A DNA stretch of 64,000 nucleotides. Source: SHXO01 sp964523885. GTDB lineage: Bacteria > Pseudomonadota > Gammaproteobacteria > Burkholderiales > SHXO01. The notes below the pieces were generated by a model. The model was not told where the DNA came from. It saw only the letters and a program-made list of their open reading frames with translations, and ran no database searches. Position 1 is the first letter of the stretch. Every line of letters starts with the position of its first letter. The stretch covers positions 1 to 64,000 of the forward strand of contig CAZFYX010000053.1 in assembly GCA_964523885.1 (NCBI GenBank), given 5' to 3'. Shown here piece after piece: positions 42,301-49,063 of this stretch. Made by a program: the position numbers and the translations under genes.

Positions 42301-43827
42301 GGTGGCGGCGTCGATCACCTCGTTGGCGGGCTCGGGGACGACACCTTCCTCCTCGACAACCCTGGTGATACCGTCGAAGAGCTGGGAGGACAGGGCAGCG
42401 ACATGGTCGTCCTCGCCCGCAGCGTCGACCTGCGCCTGGAGTTCTCCAACGTCGAGAACGTCACCCTTGCAGGAATCGCCGGCCTCACCGCGATCGGCGA
42501 CGACCAGGACAACCACCTGATCGGCAACGGCGGTGCCAACACGCTGATTGGCGGTGGAGGCAACGACTTCCTCGACGGCGGCGCCGGCAACGACGACATG
42601 ACCGGCGGCCTGGGCGACGACACCTATGTGCTGGACGTCGCGGGAGACGTGTTTCACGAGAACCCTGGCGAAGGCTCGGACACGGTGCAGGTGCTGGGAC
42701 GGAGCGTCGACCTGACGCTGCCGCTGTTTTCCAGTATAGAGAACGCGACCCTCCTCGGCACCGGCTCCTTCGATCTCACGGGTACGGGCGGAGCCAACAT
42801 CCTGATCGGCAACGCCGGAAACAACGTCATCACCGGCGGCGGCGGTAACGACATCCTCGATGGTCGGGGTGGCGCGGATGCACTCGACGGCGGCAGTGGC
42901 GACGACACCTACTACGTCGATGATGCCAACCAGACCGTGGTCGAGGCACTGAACGGGGGCATCGACACCGTCTACAGCCGCAGCGGCAACTATGTGTTGC
43001 ATGCGAACGTAGAGAACGGCGCGTTGCTCGCGACCGCGACAGGGCTGGGATTGACTGGCAATGCGCTGGCCAACACTCTGACCGGCAATGCCGGACTGAA
43101 CATCATCGACGGCGGCGCGGGCGCCGACACCATGATCGGCGGGGTCGGCGACGACCTCTATACCGTGGATGACATCGGCGACCTGATCGTCGAGCTCCCA
43201 GGGGAAGGCACGGACGGTGTGACGAGCATCGTCAGCTACGTGCTGCCCGACAACGTGGAGAACCTCCGCCTTACCGCAGGCGAGATCGGCATCGGCAACG
43301 AGGGGAACAACATCCTCACCGCATCGGGCGGAAGCCAGACACTCATCGGTCACGGCGGCAACGACCGGCTCGATGCCGGCGCGGGTGCCGACATCCTGCT
43401 CGGGGGGGAAGGGAGCGACACATTCGTCTTCGACCTGGCGGATACGCAGGTGGACGGTGGCGCAGGACTCGACCACCTCGAGGTGTCGAACATCGGGCCT
43501 GTCATCGACCTCCAGGGCCCGACAGGTCCGATCGTCACGGGCATCGACGACATCTACATGCGCGGCGGCGGAATCAACGACCTGAAGGTCACCAAGGCCA
43601 TGGTGCTCTCCCTTTCGGATGCGAAAGCGCTCTACGTCACCGGTGACATCCTGTTCCAGTTTGGCAGCAGCGTGCAGGACCACGTGACGTTCACTGATGG
43701 TGGTTGGAGCAAGGTGCTGAATCAGAGCACTACCCTGCCCGGAGGCGGTCAGTTCGGCTACGATGTCTACGTGAACGCCGATGCCACCGTATACGTACAG
43801 AACGGCATGGACGTCACCATCCTCTAA
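39319..43827 (+). CDS. Large RTX-type calcium-binding repeat protein
   Basis: 1502 residues with no N-terminal signal peptide, as expected for type I secretion substrates. About 14 modules of 80-110 residues follow one another. Each holds nonapeptide GGxGxDxxx runs (for example LDGGAGADTMIGG), a GDDTYVVDN-like strand and a beta segment around VENLTLTG. These bind Ca2+ after export and build a beta-roll rod. Residues after about 1400 form a different C-terminal domain (YVTGDILFQFGSS to the final MDVTIL). No enzymatic domain is visible, so it is probably a surface or S-layer/adhesin-like protein. No type I secretion genes are in the window. GGGGGAAGGAG precedes ATG. Confidence 0.9.
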   Translation: MAVATFTGFAANTYAAYYGSADLEAATTQFLVDLRNGILNYQIVSASQINITGALNLTIKGAFNFSSVSAVLSSQLSAVDVKFAQMGSQGIVGFTGVNQTVSSFLATGLQFGAFAGNDNITGSAYGDLLRGQAGNDVLNGGAGADYLSGDAGDDRLIGGTDSADQLAGGIGNDVYQVSRADDSIQEFIGQGTDRVESSVSYVLGDNIENLTLTGTNPIDGTGNTLANVLIGNAAANKLDGKAGADTMTGGAGDDTYVVDNALDKVIELPGGGTDTIEAWVSFSAPLNVEHITLKGSDDINATGNGLANILTGNSGDNRLDGGTGADSMSGGAGDDTYLIDNAGDTVTEAPGAGNDTVVLLLGNSVDLTSAFANVENVTLLGAGAFNLIGDGEDNVLIGNASVNVLEGDDGDDTLDGGLGNDTLKGGAGDDTYVLNGADIIVEDPDAGNDTVKTALTYSIALRPELENITLIGAAAVNATGNASANELIGNSAANILDGGAGADTMAGGGGNDTYLVDHTGDVINEQANAGIDLVKASASYTLSPNIENLTLTGTNPIDGTGNTLANVLIGNSAANRLDGKAGADSMTGGAGDDTYVVDNALDKVIELPGAANGDDLIEASVSYAAPLNVERITLTGSDDINATGNALANTLIGNSGDNRLDGGTGADQMSGGDGDDTYILDNLGDTVIENPGTDAGNDTVVVPGSLSFAAIHSVGSEYVIYLDWWANVENLTLSGPDIFNGRVISGTTSDNRIIGGAGRDYIGGGDGNDVLMGGAGLDYLGGGEGDDLLDVGTGGSASDPEVMDGGAGNDTYVVSSLATVRIMDAPGQGSDTVRVAFTLDVDYFATVNRLLGREAVEIENIELTGSGDFNAFGNDVANRLTGNAGRNLLVGEDGDDTLDGGAGADTMVGGKGNDHYVVDNPGDLIIELDAEGYDDVTGATNIDLRTQSAYVESAYLAAGTSGFSIHGNDRDNVLTGNAGDNTLYGEAGNDTLDGGGGVDHLVGGLGDDTFLLDNPGDTVEELGGQGSDMVVLARSVDLRLEFSNVENVTLAGIAGLTAIGDDQDNHLIGNGGANTLIGGGGNDFLDGGAGNDDMTGGLGDDTYVLDVAGDVFHENPGEGSDTVQVLGRSVDLTLPLFSSIENATLLGTGSFDLTGTGGANILIGNAGNNVITGGGGNDILDGRGGADALDGGSGDDTYYVDDANQTVVEALNGGIDTVYSRSGNYVLHANVENGALLATATGLGLTGNALANTLTGNAGLNIIDGGAGADTMIGGVGDDLYTVDDIGDLIVELPGEGTDGVTSIVSYVLPDNVENLRLTAGEIGIGNEGNNILTASGGSQTLIGHGGNDRLDAGAGADILLGGEGSDTFVFDLADTQVDGGAGLDHLEVSNIGPVIDLQGPTGPIVTGIDDIYMRGGGINDLKVTKAMVLSLSDAKALYVTGDILFQFGSSVQDHVTFTDGGWSKVLNQSTTLPGGGQFGYDVYVNADATVYVQNGMDVTIL
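39934..41355 (+). repeat. Internal ~400-bp duplication in the RTX gene
   Basis: The blocks 39934-40332 and 40951-41355 are near-identical in DNA sequence, including silent sites, and are offset by 1017 bases (1023 after a 6-base insertion), both multiples of three. Each covers two RTX modules beginning NIENLTLTGTNPIDGTGNTL. The near identity at silent positions indicates recent duplication or gene conversion. Confidence 0.85.
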
Positions 43828-43905
43828 CGGCCGCTGTGGTTCGCTCCGCGGAGCCCCCTGGACACCACGGAGAACGGCAGATCGATTCCCAGGCTGCGGT
43901 GTCAA

Positions 43906-45282
43906 GTGGCGTCGTACAGATCCAGCCTCGACAGCATCACCCACTCCTTCCCTGACCTGCGCACGCTGCTCGCCAAGGCTACGCCTGCCCGATCCGGCGA
44001 CCGGCTGGCCGGGATCGCCGCCGCCTCCGAGGAAGAGCGCGTCGCAGCGCAGATGTGCCTGGCGGACGTGCCGCTGCGCGCCTTCCTCGACGATCACGTG
44101 ATCCCCTACGAGCAGGACGAAGTCACCCGCCTCGTGCTCGACGGTCACGACGCTGCAGCCTTCGAACCGGTCGCGCACCTGACCGTGGGCGACTTCCGTA
44201 ACTGGCTGCTGTCCTACGAGGTCGACGACGGGACGCTCAGCAAGCTCGCACCAGGCCTGACGCCCGAAATGGTCGCCGCCGTGTCCAAGATCATGCGCAT
44301 CCAGGACATGGTGCTGGTCGCGCAGAAGGTTCGCGTCGTCACCCGCTTCCGCAACACCCTCGGCCTGCCCGCGCGCCTGTCCACCCGGCTCCAGCCGAAC
44401 CACCCCACCGACGATCCGAAGGGCATCGCCGCGAGCATCGTCGACGGCCTGCTCTACGGCTGCGGCGATGCGGTCATCGGCATCAACCCCGCCACCGACA
44501 ATCCCGACCAGGTGAGCGGGCTGCTGCGCATGCTCGACGAGCTGATCGCCACCTACGCGATCCCGACGCAATCGTGCATCCTCACGCACGTCACCACCTC
44601 GCTGCAGGCGATCGAGCGCGGCCAGCCGGTGGACCTCGTATTCCAGTCGATCGGCGGCACCGAGGCGACCAACCGCAGCTTCGGGGTGACTGCTGCGTTG
44701 CTCGCCGAGGCGAACGACGCCGCGCGCGCGCTCGGTCGCGGCACGGCCGGCAACAACGTCATGTACTTCGAGACCGGCCAGGGCAGCGCCCTGTCTGCGC
44801 ACGCACACCACGGCGTGGACCAGCAGACCATCGAGGCCCGCGCCTACGGCCTGGCTCGCCTGTATGAGCCGCTGCTGGTCAACAGCGTGGTCGGCTTCAT
44901 CGGCCCCGAGTACCTCGACGGCAGGGAGATCATCCGCGCCGGGGTCGAGGACCACTTCTGCGGCAAGCTGCTCGGCCTGCCGATGGGCATGGACGTGTGC
45001 TACACCAACCACGCCGAAGCCAACCAGGACGACATGGACACCCTGCTCACGCTGCTCGGGACCGCCGGGGTGAACTACATCATGGGTGTCCCCGGCGCCG
45101 ACGACATCATGCTCAACTACCAGAGCACCTCGTACCACGACGCGCTCTATCTGCGCCAGGCGCTCGGCCTGAAGCCGGCGCCGGAGTTCGAGGACTGGCT
45201 GCTGCAGATGGGCGTGTTCGACGGACCCACCCGGCTGAAGCCCGCCGACCCGGCACATCCGCTGCTGGCCCTGACGCGTTGA
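43906..45282 (+). CDS. eutB: Ethanolamine ammonia-lyase large subunit
   Basis: 458 residues, normal EutB length. The barrel contains LQPNHPTDDPKGIAASIVDG, GINPATDNPDQVSGLLRMLD, FQSIGGTEATNRSFGV, NNVMYFETGQGSALSAHAHH and DVCYTNHAEANQDDMD, the substrate and cobalamin contacts of the family. With EutC it converts ethanolamine to acetaldehyde and ammonia using adenosylcobalamin. GTG 43906 gives MASYRSSLDSITHSFPDLRT, a good family N-terminus, though no strong ribosome-binding site is present. No microcompartment shell genes accompany it, as usual for catabolic eutBC in these bacteria. Confidence 0.95.
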   Translation: MASYRSSLDSITHSFPDLRTLLAKATPARSGDRLAGIAAASEEERVAAQMCLADVPLRAFLDDHVIPYEQDEVTRLVLDGHDAAAFEPVAHLTVGDFRNWLLSYEVDDGTLSKLAPGLTPEMVAAVSKIMRIQDMVLVAQKVRVVTRFRNTLGLPARLSTRLQPNHPTDDPKGIAASIVDGLLYGCGDAVIGINPATDNPDQVSGLLRMLDELIATYAIPTQSCILTHVTTSLQAIERGQPVDLVFQSIGGTEATNRSFGVTAALLAEANDAARALGRGTAGNNVMYFETGQGSALSAHAHHGVDQQTIEARAYGLARLYEPLLVNSVVGFIGPEYLDGREIIRAGVEDHFCGKLLGLPMGMDVCYTNHAEANQDDMDTLLTLLGTAGVNYIMGVPGADDIMLNYQSTSYHDALYLRQALGLKPAPEFEDWLLQMGVFDGPTRLKPADPAHPLLALTR

Positions 45283-45292
45283 GCGCACCGCG

Positions 45293-46102
45293 ATGACCGC
45301 ACCGTCACGCAAGCCCGGTCCAGCTGCCGCCCCCGATCCGTGGCATGCGCTCAGCCGCTTCACCGCCGCCCGCATCGCACTCGGACGCGCCGGCGGCAGC
45401 GTACCCACCGCACCGCTGCTGCAGTTCCAGCTCTCGCACGCGCGGGCGCGCGATGCCGTACTGCGCGATCTCGATGTGGATGCCATGTGCGCGGCACTCA
45501 CTGCAGCCGGCCTGGAGGCGCTGCCGCTGCACAGCGCCGCCGCCGATCGGCCCACGTTCATCCAGCGGCCCGATCGCGGCCGCATCCTGGACGATGCGTC
45601 GAGGACACGACTCCAGACCCGCCCGCACCCTGCCGAGCCGTTCGACGTCGCATTCGCGATCGCAGATGGCCTCTCCGCGCTGGCAGTGGAGCGGCACGCG
45701 CTCGCACTGCTGTCGTACCTCATGCCGAAGCTGCGTGATGCCGGCTGGCGCATGGCGCCGGTGTGTGTGGTGAAGCAGGGACGGGTCGCCGTCGGAGACG
45801 AACTCGGCGCGCTGCTCCCCGCACGCATGACGGTGATGCTGATCGGTGAGCGGCCCGGCCTGTCCTCGCCGGACAGCCTCGGGCTCTACCTCACCTGGGA
45901 CCCGCTGCCCGGCCGCAGCAACGCGGAGCGCAACTGCATCTCCAACGTGCGTCCGGAAGGGCTGGGCTATGCGCTGGCGGCGCACAAGCTGTTCCACCTG
46001 ATCACCCAGTCGCGCCTGCGCCGTCTCTCCGGCGTGGCGCTCAAGGAGGACGCGCCGGCGCTGCCCGGGGGCACGCCCCGGGATCGGCTCACCAACGCGT
46101 GA
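45293..46102 (+). CDS. eutC: Ethanolamine ammonia-lyase small subunit
   Basis: 269 residues, 10 bases after eutB. Family motifs are PLLQFQLSHARARDAV, FDVAFAIADGLSALAVERHA, VMLIGERPGLSSPDSLGLYL and SNAERNCISNVRPEGLGYAL. This Rossmann-like subunit completes the adenosylcobalamin site. It ends 1 base before the convergent kinase gene. The acetaldehyde dehydrogenase and ethanolamine permease expected for full catabolism are not in the window. Confidence 0.95.
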   Translation: MTAPSRKPGPAAAPDPWHALSRFTAARIALGRAGGSVPTAPLLQFQLSHARARDAVLRDLDVDAMCAALTAAGLEALPLHSAAADRPTFIQRPDRGRILDDASRTRLQTRPHPAEPFDVAFAIADGLSALAVERHALALLSYLMPKLRDAGWRMAPVCVVKQGRVAVGDELGALLPARMTVMLIGERPGLSSPDSLGLYLTWDPLPGRSNAERNCISNVRPEGLGYALAAHKLFHLITQSRLRRLSGVALKEDAPALPGGTPRDRLTNA

Positions 46103-46103
46103 C

Positions 46104-48875
46104 TCAGTCCTCGGCCGGCAGGCGCCCGGCGAGCAGCGCCACCATGTCGATCAGCTCTGCAGGCTGCAGCGGCTTGGCCAGGTGGGCCTGGTAGCCCGCG
46201 TGCAAGGCACGCACCTCGTCCTCGGCCCGCGCATAGGCGGTCATGGCGACTGCCGGCAGCCGCCGGGAGGCCTCGGACGCACGGACGCGGCGGATCAGCT
46301 CGTAGCCGTCGACTTCCGGCATCCCGATATCGCTGAGCAGGACGTCGGGCGGTCCCTTCTCGATCAGCGCCAGCGCTTCGGCCGCGGAGCCGGCGGTGAG
46401 CACCTGCGCGTGACGGTCCTCCAGCAGCCGGCGGATCAAGGAGAGCGCATCCGGCTCGTCGTCCACCGCGAGCACGGTGACGCCGGCGAGCGTCACGGCG
46501 TAGCCGGGAGCGGCATCGCCGCCGGGCCGCAGCGCTGTAACGCCAGCACGTTCCTCCCCACCCGTGCGCTCGGCCTGCAGTAGCGGCAGTTCGATCACGA
46601 ACGTAGAACCCTGATCCGGCCCCGGACTCTCTGCGCGCACGCTCCCGCCGTGCAGCTCGACGAGCTGCTTCACGATCGCCAGGCCCAGCCCGAGCCCGCC
46701 GTGCCGCCGGCTGGTGCTGCTGTCGGCCTGGCGGAAGCGGTCGAACACGTGCGGCAGCAGATCGGCAGGAATGCCCTGCCCGGTATCGGATACGCGGACC
46801 TTCGCGACATCTCCTTCCCGGATCACGGCCACCTCGACCTCGCCCTCGCGCGGGGTGAACTTGACCGCATTCGACAGCAGGTTCCACACGACCTGCTGCA
46901 ACCGCTGCGGATCGCCCTGGACCGGGCCGATGCGCGGCTCCAGGCTCATGCGCACGCGGATGGCCTTCGCCTGCGCCGCCGGGCTCACCGTGTCGACTGC
47001 CGCCCGCACCACCTCGTGCAGGTCGATGCTCTCCACCTCCAGGCGCAGCTTGCCGGAGACGATCCGGCTCATGTCGAGCAGATCGGCGATCAGCTGCGCC
47101 TGCGCGCGCGCGTTGCGCTCGATGACACTGAGGCCTTCCTTGAGCATGGCCGGGTCGGCGCCGCGCCGCGCGAGGATGTGGGACCAGCCCAGCATCGCGT
47201 TCAGCGGCGTGCGCAGCTCGTGGCTGACGGTGGCGAGGAACTCGTCCTTGATCCGGTTGGCGCGCTCGGCCTCCTGGCGCGCTTCGCGCTCGGCCTGCAG
47301 CCGACGCAGGCGCTCGATCTCAGCCTGCCGCCGGTCGGTGATGTCGTTGACGGCACCGACGACGCAGGGCTCTCCGGCGATGACCGCGATCTCCGCGGAC
47401 ACCGCGACGCGGCGCGCGGCGCCGCTGCGGTCGAGCGTGTCGAACTCGAAATCGCGGATCGCTTTCTCGCGCCGCAGCGTGGCGTAGAACCGTGCGCGAT
47501 CCTCGCCGCTGCCGTAGAGGCCCAGCTCGAGGCTGGTGCGACCGATTGCCTCGGCACGCGCGTAGCCCGTCAGCCGCTCCCACGGCTCGTTGACCTCGAT
47601 GTAGCGGCCGTCGGCCACCCGCACGATGAACATCGGCTGGGGGTTGACGCGGAATGCGGTGGCGAGGTCGTGCTCGCGCTGGCGCAGCGCGGTCTCGGTC
47701 GACTTGCGCTCGGTGATGTCCTGCACAGTCCCGGCCAGCCTTACTGCTCGCCCCCCCACGAAAGTCACCTGCCCCGTCGCCCGCACCCACCGCTCGAGCT
47801 TGTCGTCGCGTCCGATGACCCGGTACTCCTCGATGAACAGGCCACCGCTCGCCTGCTCGAGCGCACGCCGCGCCGCTGCATCGACGCGTTCGCGGTCATC
47901 CGGGTGCACGCCGGCAAGGAACAGGCGGTAGTCCACGGGTTCGTCCGCAGACACCCCCCACAGCTCGCGCACGCGCGCATCCCAATGCAGCAGATCGTGC
48001 ACCGGATCCCAGACGTGCATCCCGAGCTGAGCCGAGTCCAGCGCGAGCCGCAACCGGCTCTCGCGATCGCGCAGGACAGCCTCGATGCGCACGCGCTCGG
48101 TGATGTCCTCGCAGACGAAGCTGAAGCGGTCGCGCCCGGCGGTCGAGACGCCCAGCCAGGCCACGCTCGCCTTCAACCAGCGCGGCCCGTCGCGCCCGGG
48201 GTGCTCGTACTCGAACCCCTGCGCCGCGCGCAGCAGCCGGCAACGCCGACACTGTTCGAGCCACAGGGCCTGCACGGCCTCGGGCACGCCCAGCGCCAGC
48301 GCCGACTGCCCCGCAAGCGCCTGGCCTGCCCGGCCGAGGGCGCGGCCCGCTGCGGCGTTCGCATGCACGAAGAAAAGCTGCTCGCCCTCGATCTCGGCAA
48401 CGCCGATCATCTGCGGTGACGCTTCGTAGAAGCCCCGCAGCAACTCGGCCAGCTCGTCCCGGGGCGCGGACGCCACCGTGCGCTCTGTCACATCGGTGTG
48501 CGAGACGACGGCACCGCCGCCCGGCAGGGCCACCACGCGCATGAGGAACCAGCGCGGCTGTGCCGGCGCGTGGCAGGGGTACTCGCAGGTGACTTCGCGC
48601 TCGCGCCCCTCGAGCACGGCACGGATGGCCTCGAGCGCGGAGAAGGCGTGCGGATCACCCGCGCGCACGGCCGGCCGGCAGACCTCGAGATAGTCGATCC
48701 CGATGCCCACCTGCACCCCTGCGCTGGCCTCGTTGGCCTCGGCGAAGCGGCGCCAGGCTGCGTTCACGGCGGTGACGACCCCCGCCCCATCGAGTACCGC
48801 CACTTCCACGGGCAGCGCGTCCAGCACTGCCTGCGTGAGGGTCGGATTCTCCGGTATCGGATCGCTGGTAGAAAT
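46104..48875 (-). CDS. Multi-PAS hybrid sensor histidine kinase/response regulator
   Basis: 907 residues from GTG 48827, or 923 if initiation is at ATT 48875. Four PAS-type sensor domains come first (VEVAVLDGAGVVTAVNAAWR; ASPQMIGVAEIEGEQLFFVH; SAQLGMHVWDPVHDLLHWDA; VNPQPMFIVRVADGRYIEVN), without transmembrane segments, so it senses a cytosolic signal. HisKA follows with FLATVSHELRTPLNAMLG, then HATPase (VVWNLLSNAVKFTP; GLGLGLAIVKQLVELHGG) and a receiver domain with its Asp in DVLLSDIGMPEVDGYEL. No separate regulator is adjacent. The ATT reading is favoured by a GGAGGA 5 bases upstream. Confidence 0.87.
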   Translation of the reverse strand: MSTSDPIPENPTLTQAVLDALPVEVAVLDGAGVVTAVNAAWRRFAEANEASAGVQVGIGIDYLEVCRPAVRAGDPHAFSALEAIRAVLEGREREVTCEYPCHAPAQPRWFLMRVVALPGGGAVVSHTDVTERTVASAPRDELAELLRGFYEASPQMIGVAEIEGEQLFFVHANAAAGRALGRAGQALAGQSALALGVPEAVQALWLEQCRRCRLLRAAQGFEYEHPGRDGPRWLKASVAWLGVSTAGRDRFSFVCEDITERVRIEAVLRDRESRLRLALDSAQLGMHVWDPVHDLLHWDARVRELWGVSADEPVDYRLFLAGVHPDDRERVDAAARRALEQASGGLFIEEYRVIGRDDKLERWVRATGQVTFVGGRAVRLAGTVQDITERKSTETALRQREHDLATAFRVNPQPMFIVRVADGRYIEVNEPWERLTGYARAEAIGRTSLELGLYGSGEDRARFYATLRREKAIRDFEFDTLDRSGAARRVAVSAEIAVIAGEPCVVGAVNDITDRRQAEIERLRRLQAEREARQEAERANRIKDEFLATVSHELRTPLNAMLGWSHILARRGADPAMLKEGLSVIERNARAQAQLIADLLDMSRIVSGKLRLEVESIDLHEVVRAAVDTVSPAAQAKAIRVRMSLEPRIGPVQGDPQRLQQVVWNLLSNAVKFTPREGEVEVAVIREGDVAKVRVSDTGQGIPADLLPHVFDRFRQADSSTSRRHGGLGLGLAIVKQLVELHGGSVRAESPGPDQGSTFVIELPLLQAERTGGEERAGVTALRPGGDAAPGYAVTLAGVTVLAVDDEPDALSLIRRLLEDRHAQVLTAGSAAEALALIEKGPPDVLLSDIGMPEVDGYELIRRVRASEASRRLPAVAMTAYARAEDEVRALHAGYQAHLAKPLQPAELIDMVALLAGRLPAED

Positions 48876-48886
48876 TACAGTCCTCC
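48873..48886 (-). promoter_or_regulatory. Shine-Dalgarno and possible ATT start of the hybrid kinase
   Basis: On the minus strand GGAGGA (48886-48881) is followed by 5 bases and ATT (48875-48873), in frame with the kinase and extending it by STSDPIPENPTLTQA. The conventional GTG 48827 has no comparable ribosome-binding site. Confidence 0.45.
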
Positions 48887-49020
48887 GGGTGAGTCGGCAG
48901 AGGAGGCGCGAAGCCTAACAGGGTATCGGAGGCCGCGGTTGGGCCGCCAGTCATCGAAGAGGGAAGTGCGTCGAATACTGCAGGGTGCGCGGCGCTCATG
49001 CCACGCGGGCACGAAGACCG

Positions 49021-49047
49021 GGGGCTGGCACCTGCAGCGCCAGCCCC
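49021..49047 (-). terminator. Hairpin downstream of parC
   Basis: Perfect 9-bp stem (49021-49029 with 49039-49047), 9-nt loop, 17 bases after the parC stop on the minus strand. No T-run. Confidence 0.4.
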
Positions 49048-49063
49048 GTCCGCAACGGCGGGC

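Noticed and set aside
39700..43500. Regularly spaced repeats suggestive of an array
   Set aside because: They are in-frame RTX protein modules; there are no constant repeats with unique spacers and no cas genes, so this is not CRISPR.
41431..45828. A 1465-codon open frame on the minus strand opposite the RTX and eutB genes
   Set aside because: It is the mirror of strongly biased GC-rich codons in two well-supported genes on the plus strand; its translation is low-complexity and shows no domain.
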